In this document: positions 54,001 through 60,828 of the stretch, piece after piece | Layout: each line of letters begins with the position of its first letter | Numbering within the stretch: position 1 is the stretch's first letter | DNA from: GH45 sp046704385 | GTDB taxonomy: Bacteria > Bacteroidota > Bacteroidia > Bacteroidales > SZUA-534 | Reading direction: 5' to 3' | DNA: 64,000 nucleotides | NCBI GenBank assembly: GCA_046704385.1 | Contig: JBJKSB010000073.1 | Location: forward strand, 1 to 64,000 | The notes under the pieces: model-generated | Seen by the model: the letters and a program-made list of their open reading frames with translations, nothing else | Database searches by the model: none | Told to the model about the DNA's origin: nothing | Translations under genes and position numbers: made by a program

Positions 54001-56148
54001 CATGCTATTATTACTCAGAGCAGTACCGTTCCCGTCAAAATTATACACTACAGAAGTACTTCCTGTAATATTTACCCAGCCCCATATTCTGTTTTTGTTT
54101 TGATCAAATACTGCTAACTGGTAATAATCAGCACCGGTGACGGCATCCCAACTGAATGTAGGTGTGGCAGTACTTATTACAGAATTATTGACAGGCTGTT
54201 GATTTTGAGGCACCTCAAGTACTTTATCCAGATTTAAAACTATTACCGAATCATTGCCCGAATTGTCTTTGGCTATAAGACTATATGCTCCCTGAAGATT
54301 TACCGAACTAAGACCCCAGATTTGTCTGGCATAGTATCCGTCATTGGCACCTTCGTCGCTATGTTGTCCGTCATCATACATCTCGAAAGTTGAACCAAAG
54401 GGTGAGAAAAGCTGTACAGATTTTATATCATTCAAACCTTGTGGATCATATACATTTGTGTTAAATTCAAGACCAGTATCGTAGCTTCCATCATTATTTA
54501 TATATTTTTTTGATTGCAGCTGGGGCTTTACAATGGCCGGTTTTTCGGGTGCTGGAGAATAAATAAATACATTTCCATTATTCCAGCTTTCAGCATCTTT
54601 TACATCGGTATAAATATTCCACATATACACTTTATCCTGAAACAGATCGACACCGGTTCCATTCTCATTATACACTACAGAATCCCGGTCACCTATGCCT
54701 ATACTCCATAAACAACAATTTTGATTTTGTTCCCAAACATTAATTGAATAATGGTCGGCTCCTTGTATTTTCGACCATCGAAACTTAGGATTTACAGTAT
54801 TTATAACCTCATTATTCGCGGGTATTAGGTTTCGGGGATAATCAATAACCGTATCCAAATAATCATTTGCCTTTATGGTATCAAAAGATTTGTCGGTTAT
54901 GGTAAAAAGGTAATTCCCAATAGGTGGGGGCTGTGTTAATCCACCAAAATGGTTTGAAAATTTGCCATCGTTGGCATAATCGTCAGAGTGTTGGCCATCG
55001 TCATACAAGTTATAGACAACGTTTGACGGGGAAGTTACTGTAACCTTGTCAATATCTGAAAGTCCCTGTGGATCGCCGATTTCAATATTAATCATGTAAC
55101 CATATTCTTCATTTCCCTGATCATCTCCATAATGCCTTGAATGTAATTCAATATTATTATAAACGGGATTATTGGAATTTGATGAATAAAAAAAGTAATT
55201 CCAATGGTTCCAACTGTGAGCCTCGTCAAGATAAGCATCTACACCCCAGGAATAACGTTCTCCGTCCACCAATGACTGACCTGTGCCATTATAATTATAC
55301 TGAACGGAATTTGTTGTAAAAGTAGGTGAACTCCAAACATTTTGATTGTCCTTGTTATTTACCCAAACCGAATATCCTGTTGCCCCGTCAACTATGTCCC
55401 AGGTGAAGGTTGGTGTAGCAACATCAGTTACTGAGTTATAAATTGGTGATACGTTATGCGGGTAATCGATATTATTTTTCAGTGTGTCGGTTATTTCTGT
55501 AATGTTTCCTGATTTATCTGAAATAGTAAAAGTGTATACGCCCAATTCAGGGTAACCGGAAATATCCCAGTTATCCAGACAATATTCTCCGTCATTAGCG
55601 CCATTATCAGAATGTTGCCCATCGTCATAAAGTTCATGATTACTGTTATCAGGATATTTTACCTTTACAGAGTCGATATCACCAAGGCCTTGCGGGTCGT
55701 TAACCCAAATATATGTCTCCACTCCCATATCTTCGTCTCCCATGTTATTTCCCCAGTGCAACGAATTAACAGCTATATTATGCATTTGTGGTTTAAAAAA
55801 ATAATCATAATGTATTTCATTTGAAAAACCACTTTCGCTACCTGAACTATCAACCGCAGTGATACGATAATAATAAGTATATTCTTTGGTCAAAACCGAA
55901 TCTACATAAAATGTATCGATGGGAGCTCCCATTACACTGTCTATCAATACAGAGGCAGGCGACTGGGTTTCGCGATAGATATTAATTTTATAAAGATTAG
56001 TTACGGGATAAGTATCCCAATGGAGTATGATATTTTCATTTTCATAGGTACAGCTTAAATTTGAAGGAATAGGTTGCGAAACCATCCTAAAAGGAAGGAC
56101 GAATACAAATAAAAACAACACACAGGATATTTTTATTATGGGCTTCAT
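48037..56148 (-). CDS. Giant multidomain T9SS surface protein, 2703 aa
   Basis: The exported protein has a signal peptide (about residues 1-25) and an FN3-like module (25-115), then seven repeats marked by DPQGLSDIDSVWV-type motifs near residues 155, 362, 569, 781, 981, 1402 and 1825. Most carry a Ca-site-like YDDGQHSDDGANDGY. The period is about 207 residues for the first five and about 422 for the last two, because CBM9-like modules begin near residues 1150 and 1577 (DGNKDSFWET; DAAKDAFWDS). A right-handed beta-helix follows (about 2000-2320), then a dockerin-like pair (GDYNVDGQLNGNDIADFIDA near 2407; DDQLDFEDFMVFAKVW near 2450), a cohesin-like stretch (about 2487-2583) and a T9SS C-terminal domain (about 2616-2703, SQNFPNPVLG). 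It should be an extracellular glycan-binding scaffold; no catalytic site is certain. Confidence 0.88.
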   Translation of the reverse strand: MKPIIKISCVLFLFVFVLPFRMVSQPIPSNLSCTYENENIILHWDTYPVTNLYKINIYRETQSPASVLIDSVMGAPIDTFYVDSVLTKEYTYYYRITAVDSSGSESGFSNEIHYDYFFKPQMHNIAVNSLHWGNNMGDEDMGVETYIWVNDPQGLGDIDSVKVKYPDNSNHELYDDGQHSDNGANDGEYCLDNWDISGYPELGVYTFTISDKSGNITEITDTLKNNIDYPHNVSPIYNSVTDVATPTFTWDIVDGATGYSVWVNNKDNQNVWSSPTFTTNSVQYNYNGTGQSLVDGERYSWGVDAYLDEAHSWNHWNYFFYSSNSNNPVYNNIELHSRHYGDDQGNEEYGYMINIEIGDPQGLSDIDKVTVTSPSNVVYNLYDDGQHSDDYANDGKFSNHFGGLTQPPPIGNYLFTITDKSFDTIKANDYLDTVIDYPRNLIPANNEVINTVNPKFRWSKIQGADHYSINVWEQNQNCCLWSIGIGDRDSVVYNENGTGVDLFQDKVYMWNIYTDVKDAESWNNGNVFIYSPAPEKPAIVKPQLQSKKYINNDGSYDTGLEFNTNVYDPQGLNDIKSVQLFSPFGSTFEMYDDGQHSDEGANDGYYARQIWGLSSVNLQGAYSLIAKDNSGNDSVIVLNLDKVLEVPQNQQPVNNSVISTATPTFSWDAVTGADYYQLAVFDQNKNRIWGWVNITGSTSVVYNFDGNGTALSNNSMYYWQVQASSSQGSSWRESYRFVYSSELTKPIIVSQKVQSMHYASPNGSEDYGFSLKTNVFDPQGLNDIKSVVVTTPDNELITLNFNENDGAFEGDFWNYSSLKTGTYTFSATDNSGNITTGTDVLDYVIDLPKVISPVVNGVVAGATPVFQWETVPGATSYSMRVWLDGYGDVWGWINTTENQVTYNYNSQGQDLHDGNMYGWELRATVDDASSWVSPLKFAYSTDANKPVFGNYGLSVQNSISYLNNPNYGYDFWIDVTDPQGLSDIDQVWVETPSGENYTLYDDNTHCDDVAGDGNYRFCNWPNQRPQAGNYTFNVRDKSGNTNSKISTVDVILDCPVIKSPINDGTVQNKDFKIEWEKLPGATSYTAYVEVGDGSNIWSYGIDSSFSSVNYNGPDLVEGQVYKLNLFANSLNFWSHTEVIFTYQTNPLIIVDGNKDSFWETATGHIHIDASNLVWSESDYDNDCSADVYLAYDNYFLYGFVEVNDDVMGDKYDWWWDNDAFKILLDNDPFTLASDKNASDVVRIEYTARSDADDPRNGPGSNMFVRNIKPGGYTLEFAIPAGKLINTSPDPDEPFNLTENYKAGFLFGLADEDDTLNTRGREAEFYWGNETVNQNSENNLSNYGNITLLANNQVEISHKNLLMDDNSPFIASHRLSLQHYLSDGDHERWTYKFYLELNDPQGLSDIDSVWVTYPDNSIHLLSDDGNSCDGYKNDGNYGWCTGGDVEPPFGYYTFHAIDKSGNLVSATDSINFILSIPEITSIQNNEFVSDQNFSIDWNLVSGATSYTVEVDDLNQGRVWNVDLDSDQSSVLYNFDSNGQPLENGVIYQVILYANLDNIQSSTILRFAYAPSALVTIDAAKDAFWDSQIGHIHIDTSNMIWCLEGYTKDLYADLYVAYDSLFMYGFISVNDSILGDRQDWWWDNDAFKLIFDTDPLTLAMHNNYDDRLFVEYTALEDLDDRRNGPYASLYSRWHDAKRYTVEFAIPAYSLINYNVQPNEKVLLQPGYQGGFLFELADEDDTNNQRGRDADYAWGNITATSGFDENLTQYGKMTFQDNHNIEFSKQNLILPPQDPYILDASLNFCHYLDEEGNEVYNFDLNLTANDAQGLSDIDSVWVEFPNGENYLLYDDGNYCDNTPGDGYYRHCFNYNKSVPLGYYTFYVRDKSGHQAQYLDSINQVFDYPDIISPVNNSIVTNQDFLIKWNSPVGVGAHWINLAWVDEDNNSYWFWSNYIPENPGLDSITYSGGELTVGDVYLLDISNEQTYAKVKFTFRENDRKIIYVNDSSQLSISDGSKDYPYKTIQTGIISSINGDTVLVYPGTYYENININSRDIVLTSRFIESQDTNFIYNTVIDGGGNGSDITANNTENMVINGFTITGGYSDNGGGIQLNDVKGQLSNLIVTENDADKGGGLGINQSEVVISNSIIENNLSSNEGGGITIWGDKLTLLNSQLRNNRSGGEGPALRAYTEDVTIKNSLIADNSGSYAICTSDATIINSTVANNSGGGLKTDNAPMIRNSIIYASPGTFTRADVKYSIVQTLSTGEGNINSDPLFTDSDKGNYHLQPISPAINSGMADTANFGLGDFDLDNNPRISYSTIDMGAYESTGTLTKFLPQITDAGGSNLSGVNIKVYSKNNLVYESNNSDEIFLAPGTYTIRFSLPGYFCRSFFDRYISGVNDNLNCSLGIIGDYNVDGQLNGNDIADFIDAWNNKDITIEFGPVNGTSPVNYVVEPDDQLDFEDFMVFAKVWNDTKQKSIDINELEQKFKITGGATVKLDADHEDTYSVLVDKVSDYKFSHILIQLPEGVVIKEITRGEVFKNKNVIELNYNHSSENIYEVNLGVLSDYVDFSNSNLINFTVRTSGMVVPDKDPIIYYDIRQKSGKISTGITKPDIPGITSEFILSQNFPNPVLGAITKITLNLPEDQHVLLKVYDVNGKLAMTLLNQFITIGKHTIDWNTSGLDPGIYYYCLTSNNYSAQRKCIILK

Positions 56149-56191
56149 CAATATAAAATTTTTATTATTAGTGAATTAACATAAAAGCATA

Positions 56192-57019
56192 TTACTGAAT
56201 ATTTATGGTAGAATTAATGAACCGGTCTATTTTAATGACCTCATTATTAGCATCGCGTAATTCAGAATTTGACTGAACCATAACCATGGTGCTTCCTTTT
56301 GCCATGGCCTGAAACATAAGAGCTACTATTTTGTTGGGGTTTGAATGATCGGGCTGCCCCCCAAAACGCGCCAGATTAATTTCCAGTAAACCATCGTTAT
56401 TGGCTTGTGTTATATCTGTTGGTATAAATACCAGGTCACTCAACGAACTGCTTAAAAAACTTAACAGTACTTCATCGTCAGTAAGTTTAATTTTTTCACT
56501 ATCGAAGGAGATTAAAAGGTACACTCCCATCACCTCCTTATCAATCTCTTCCAGCGAAATGTCAACCTCAAATTCATGGCTGATTTCAGCATCAATACAT
56601 TGATTTTCGAGAACAATGGAAGGCATATTTATGTAATGGACTACAAAATTTATTTCAGTGAAGCCCGACTGAATATCACCGTTGGCATAGGCCTCCTGCA
56701 CATAAAAAGTGTAATTGCCATCCTGCAGGCAATTGTAAATAATGCTTTTTGCATTACTCCAACCCGACCATTCATTTGATATGGATAATCTATATGAAAA
56801 AGTACTATTAAGCTGTTTACCGTACCATGAAATTATAACCACATTGGTATCGAACACCTCGCCATTTGTTATATTGTTTGAAATGGAAGCCCCCGGGTGA
56901 ACATAACCTTCACAGTCGGGATCCTTATCGTTGTTACATGGGTATTTATCAGGAATCTCGCTACACGAAACGATTAGTAGCAGCAACCAAAAGAAATTAT
57001 ATTTAAAGTATTTCAACAT
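56192..57019 (-). CDS. Lipoprotein with cohesin-like domain
   Basis: The 275-aa lipoprotein has lipobox LIVSC (Cys about residue 19), a short Ig/FN3-like region (about 45-125) and a C-terminal domain with the cohesin pattern (about 135-275): FEVDISLEEIDKEVMGVYLL, YDP-like FDSEKIKLTD, NNDGLLEINLARFGG and VALMFQAMAKGSTMV. The gene is 43 bases upstream of the giant protein, which carries a dockerin-like segment, and two bases downstream of the PEGA gene. It may anchor the giant protein to the outer membrane through cohesin-dockerin contact; that pairing is inferred. Confidence 0.75.
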   Translation of the reverse strand: MLKYFKYNFFWLLLLIVSCSEIPDKYPCNNDKDPDCEGYVHPGASISNNITNGEVFDTNVVIISWYGKQLNSTFSYRLSISNEWSGWSNAKSIIYNCLQDGNYTFYVQEAYANGDIQSGFTEINFVVHYINMPSIVLENQCIDAEISHEFEVDISLEEIDKEVMGVYLLISFDSEKIKLTDDEVLLSFLSSSLSDLVFIPTDITQANNDGLLEINLARFGGQPDHSNPNKIVALMFQAMAKGSTMVMVQSNSELRDANNEVIKIDRFINSTINIQ

Positions 57020-57021
57020 CC

Positions 57022-58689
57022 TTAAAAAGTATAACTTAAATGTAATCCTAATCCGTTTCCTAAGGTTATTGGGTTTATTTCCAAGTCATTTTTTTTCTCG
57101 TTCCGACTTGCAGTAGAGTTATCCTTTTTTCGTCCGAACAAAATGGCATCAACCAGGTTTAAGCCATAAACTGAGGCACAGGATACCAGTAATAATTGCC
57201 TCATTTTATTATATTTTACCAAATTATCATAATCACTGTACATTTTAGTCCGCGCATTTGAGACCTCATTTATTAATACAGCATTATCGTAAGCTGTTTT
57301 TGCTACAGAATAACTGCTTAATGCTTTATTAAACTCTAAATGGTAATATAAGGCTAATACCCCGGTTCCCACCCCGGTAACTGAGTAGATAGTTCCCCTA
57401 AGATTACTCCCTGAATAATATTGACCAAGTCCCGGAATAAGGGCTGAAAGCCCAACGGCAGCTAATTTGCCTTTCCTTGACATCATACGCTCGGCTGATA
57501 AATCAATATAAATTTCTTCGGTGGCATTCTCCTTTATCTGTACCATTTTTTCAACTTTACGATGCTTTTTGGCATCAACTTCAAGCCTGTATCCTCCTAT
57601 TTGAAGATCCTCAATCCGTTTAGCTCCCGACCATGTATTGATCAACACATCATTTCTAAAAAGTTTCGAGGTAGCATCCAGTGGGTTAACAGAAACCTGC
57701 AAATTACCCATTATTGGTTTTAAAGTTATGGTAATAGTGGTATCAACCCCGGCTCGTATCCTGATTATTCTTTTATCGGTTAAATAAAGATTCTTTTTAG
57801 TTTCAAGCAGATGCTCACCTCCTTCAATTTTTAATTTTTCAGTAATGAGTTTACCATCAAGGTAAGCCTGGGCATCGTTGGGAAAAGTAAAAACCCCGAT
57901 TTGTGAAGTATTACTTAAAAGTATATAATTAAAAGTATTATCAGCATTAAGTTTAACATTAATATTTTGTTTTATTCCCTTGTAAAATTCCTTATTAACC
58001 TGCAGATCATAAGAACCTGGAAAAAGAAATAATTGCCTCGGTGTTGTTCCTTTAAATTCATTATTAACTATTATGGCTGAACCACTTGGGTCCGAAGTTA
58101 TGGTAACCATAGTAAGTTCCATTTTTTGCAGGGTATAGCTAAAAAAGATATTACCCTCTCCCACCACAATGGTGTCATTTACAGGAAGATATCCATCACT
58201 TTTTATTTTAACTATATGTTTACCTGGAGAAACATTGCTTATGCCCGGTTCACTGATTTTATTATTATCAAAAGTAACAGCCGCATCACGAGGTTCAGTT
58301 TGAATTATAATGGAATATCTTTTATTTGAAGTAAGATAAAGGGTATATACTTTGCTTTCTTCCAATGATAATGGTAAATCATAGTTTAATGGTAAAAATC
58401 CGTTTTTATAAAAATTCACCTTTTTTTCATCAAACGAAACATATACCCAATATTCAGTGAGAACTTTCTTTTGTTCCACAATACCATTATTTGAACTTAC
58501 GGTAATATCGCCCAAATCAGTACGGATTTTAATCAAAGCGCATTTTTTGTCATTTACATCTAAAACCGGATTACGATTGGCTTCAAGGTCATTTAAGTCC
58601 AGCTGAAAAGACTCCACAATAAACTGGGTGCCCTGACCAAATAATAAGATAGGAATATTAATAATCAGTATTATCAGGAATGTCTTCAT
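57022..58689 (-). CDS. PEGA-repeat membrane protein, 555 aa
   Basis: The protein has a signal peptide (MKTFLIILIINIPILLFGQG) and several PEGA-type beta repeats (about residues 125-400; examples IIQTEPRDAAVTFDNNKI, TITSDPSGSAIIVNNEFKGT and GVFTFPNDAQAYLDGKLI). A C-terminal region with hydrophobic helices (about 410-455 and 495-520, SALIPGLGQYYSGSNLRGT) resembles DUF5683, and the last strand LGLHLSYTF looks outer-membrane-like. Its function is unknown; PEGA domains bind cell-wall or surface glycans and are common in envelope complexes. It starts the minus-strand operon, with the cohesin lipoprotein two bases after it. Confidence 0.8.
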   Translation of the reverse strand: MKTFLIILIINIPILLFGQGTQFIVESFQLDLNDLEANRNPVLDVNDKKCALIKIRTDLGDITVSSNNGIVEQKKVLTEYWVYVSFDEKKVNFYKNGFLPLNYDLPLSLEESKVYTLYLTSNKRYSIIIQTEPRDAAVTFDNNKISEPGISNVSPGKHIVKIKSDGYLPVNDTIVVGEGNIFFSYTLQKMELTMVTITSDPSGSAIIVNNEFKGTTPRQLFLFPGSYDLQVNKEFYKGIKQNINVKLNADNTFNYILLSNTSQIGVFTFPNDAQAYLDGKLITEKLKIEGGEHLLETKKNLYLTDKRIIRIRAGVDTTITITLKPIMGNLQVSVNPLDATSKLFRNDVLINTWSGAKRIEDLQIGGYRLEVDAKKHRKVEKMVQIKENATEEIYIDLSAERMMSRKGKLAAVGLSALIPGLGQYYSGSNLRGTIYSVTGVGTGVLALYYHLEFNKALSSYSVAKTAYDNAVLINEVSNARTKMYSDYDNLVKYNKMRQLLLVSCASVYGLNLVDAILFGRKKDNSTASRNEKKNDLEINPITLGNGLGLHLSYTF

Positions 58690-58759
58690 CTGAGTAAAAC
58701 AATAATTTACTTAATCTTCAAAAAACACTAATTAAGGTGGTTGATAAGTTCCTTACTTT

Positions 58760-58767
58760 CAAAATTA
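58760..58767 (-). promoter_or_regulatory. -7 promoter box of the PEGA operon
   Basis: The minus strand reads TAATTTTG, an exact TAnnTTTG box, 70 bases upstream of ATG 58689. It is 40 bases from the divergent box at 58808-58815, so both operons share one control region. Confidence 0.55.
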
Positions 58768-58807
58768 TAAAAATATTTTAATACTGTTTTTTTTAAAGAA
58801 TATTAAT

Positions 58808-58815
58808 TAATTTTG
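58808..58815 (+). promoter_or_regulatory. -7 promoter box of the FGE-caspase-sensor operon
   Basis: TAATTTTG matches TAnnTTTG. It overlaps the false TTG start at 58813 and leaves only about nine bases of leader before ATG 58831. Confidence 0.5.
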
Positions 58816-58830
58816 GATAAAGATTCAACC

Positions 58831-59850
58831 ATGTCCTACCAATATTTTTATATAATCTTTTTGCTCCTGTTAACGCACCCCGGATTTGGCATATCAGTGG
58901 TGAATGTAAGTTCAAAACAAGCAGGTTCTGCCATCGAGGTACTGTATGATATAACCGGGTCGAATGAAGATGATCGGTTTAATGTCAATTTATTTTGCTC
59001 CATTGACGGAGGAAAAACATATTCGATGCCTTTAACCAAAGTAAGCGGTGATATAGGATTTGACATTGAAGGAGGATTCGGAAAAAAAATAACCTGGAAT
59101 GTTCTCGATGAGATGAATCACCTGATTGCGTCAAAAGTAGTTTTTAAGGTGAGTCTTCAATTGATTCCCGACGGGGCGCGAAATATGATTTTTGTTAAAG
59201 GTGGGCAGTATATGATGGGCCGAAACTCAGGCAGCCCTGATGAAAGCCCGGCTCACAAGGTAAACATCAACGATTTTTACATCGGAAAATATGAAGTTAC
59301 TGTAGGTGATTATAAAACTTTTTGTAAAGAAATGAATTATAGTATGCCTGAAAATAGCGAAGATTGGAATAATCAACAACCGGTTACTTATGTTGACTGG
59401 TTCGATGCAAATGCCTATTGTCAGTGGCTAGGTGAAAAAACCGGGAAAAAATTCAGGTTGCCAACCGAGGCTGAATGGGAATATGCAGCTAAAGGAGGGG
59501 CTAAATCGAAAAACTATATCTTTTCGGGAAGCGACAATATTAATGATGTTGGTTGGTATAAAACCAACTCCGAAGGTGTTAAGTATAGTAAAGTTGGAAG
59601 TTTAAGCCCTAATGAACTCAATATCTTTGATATGAGTGGAAATGTGTGGGAATGGTGTTACGACTGGTACAATGAAAAATATTACCAGCAGTCGCCTGTT
59701 CATGACCCACAAGGTCCGCGTATCGGAAAACTGAAAACCGGAAGAGGCGGAAGTTGGCATGACCCTGCAGTACCGGTTACTTACCGGTTTTACATGTCGT
59801 TAACAGCGGGTAGCAGCTTTATGGGATTCCGAGTAGTTATGGAACCCTGA
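58831..59850 (+). CDS. FGE/SUMF1-like exported protein
   Basis: The 339-aa exported protein has a signal peptide (MSYQYFYIIFLLLLTHPGFG), an N-terminal beta domain (about residues 25-110) and an FGE-sulfatase fold (about 118-339) with FVKGGQYMMGRNSGSPDESP, YEVTVGDYKTF, FRLPTEAEWEYAAKGG, NVWEWCYDWYN and GRGGSWHDPAV. The copper-site cysteine pair of true formylglycine-generating enzymes is not seen in the C-terminal core, so it is probably a non-catalytic or lectin-like member. It begins a plus-strand operon with a caspase-like protease and a sensor-phosphatase. The frame can begin at TTG 58813, but that codon lies in the -7 box. Confidence 0.85.
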   Translation: MSYQYFYIIFLLLLTHPGFGISVVNVSSKQAGSAIEVLYDITGSNEDDRFNVNLFCSIDGGKTYSMPLTKVSGDIGFDIEGGFGKKITWNVLDEMNHLIASKVVFKVSLQLIPDGARNMIFVKGGQYMMGRNSGSPDESPAHKVNINDFYIGKYEVTVGDYKTFCKEMNYSMPENSEDWNNQQPVTYVDWFDANAYCQWLGEKTGKKFRLPTEAEWEYAAKGGAKSKNYIFSGSDNINDVGWYKTNSEGVKYSKVGSLSPNELNIFDMSGNVWEWCYDWYNEKYYQQSPVHDPQGPRIGKLKTGRGGSWHDPAVPVTYRFYMSLTAGSSFMGFRVVMEP

Positions 59851-59907
59851 ATATTAATATTTTAATTAAGTATGGACTTTGCAACTATAACCTTAAAAAT
59901 TTTAAAA

Positions 59908-60828
59908 ATGAAAAATCATCTGGTTATTTTCGTTTTATTGTGGATAATTGGTCCAAATACAATGGGCCAGGCAATTGAAGGGGTTAGTAAACCTCAGTCG
60001 TATAATATTACCAATGCTGATGACAATTCAAAGGACAGCTCTGTTTTTCGGGGCGATCCTCTTAAAGGACTAAACCTGGGCGACGAAACCAAAACATTAA
60101 CCATTGGTAATTATTATGCTCTTATAATTGGTATTGATAAATACTCAGGCACCTGGAAAAAACTAAACAATGCAGTAAACGATGCCAGGGCCATTGAAAA
60201 CTCTTTAAAATCACAATATAAGTTTGATGTTTTCAGAACTCTTTACGATGAGCAGGCAACCCGGGTAAATATCATTAAAGAATTTGAATGGCTGGTGGCC
60301 AATGTGAAACCTGATGATAATGTTTTGATCTATTATTCAGGTCATGGTGAATACAATAAACAACTTAACAAAGGATATTGGGTACCTGTTGATGCTAAAG
60401 AAGAATCAACTTCCTACTACATATCAAATTCTGATATTCAGACATTTTTAAACGGCATTCGGTCGAAACACACGCTACTTATTTCTGATGCCTGTTTTAG
60501 TGGCGATATATTCAGGGGAAAAACCATTGAAATCCCGTTTGAAGAATCGGAAAGATATTACCGTAACGTAAATAGTAAAGTTTCACGAAAAGCCATTACC
60601 GCTGGTGGCATTGAGCCGGTGATGGACGGTGGCAGGGATGGCCATTCCGTTTTTGCCTATTATCTGCTTAAAACACTTGATTATAATAACTACAAGTATT
60701 TTGATGCCAGTCAGCTATACAATAATATCAAAATTCCGGTAGTGAACAATTCATCACAAACACCTGAATTTCATCCCATTAAAGACACAGGCGATGAAGG
60801 AGGACAGTTTATTTTCTTTAAAAAATGA
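59908..60828 (+). CDS. Caspase-like (peptidase C14) exported protease
   Basis: The 306-aa protein has a signal peptide (MKNHLVIFVLLWIIGPNTMGQ) and a caspase-like p20 domain beginning YYALIIGIDKYSG. The catalytic dyad is intact: His146 in IYYSGHGEYNK and Cys196 in LISDACFSGDIF. The acidic/polar substrate pocket could cleave after Arg or Lys as metacaspases and orthocaspases do. Its location in the periplasm or outside is unusual for regulated proteolysis. ATG 59908 is preferred to 59872 because it begins the signal peptide. It overlaps the following sensor gene by ATGA. Confidence 0.9.
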   Translation: MKNHLVIFVLLWIIGPNTMGQAIEGVSKPQSYNITNADDNSKDSSVFRGDPLKGLNLGDETKTLTIGNYYALIIGIDKYSGTWKKLNNAVNDARAIENSLKSQYKFDVFRTLYDEQATRVNIIKEFEWLVANVKPDDNVLIYYSGHGEYNKQLNKGYWVPVDAKEESTSYYISNSDIQTFLNGIRSKHTLLISDACFSGDIFRGKTIEIPFEESERYYRNVNSKVSRKAITAGGIEPVMDGGRDGHSVFAYYLLKTLDYNNYKYFDASQLYNNIKIPVVNNSSQTPEFHPIKDTGDEGGQFIFFKK

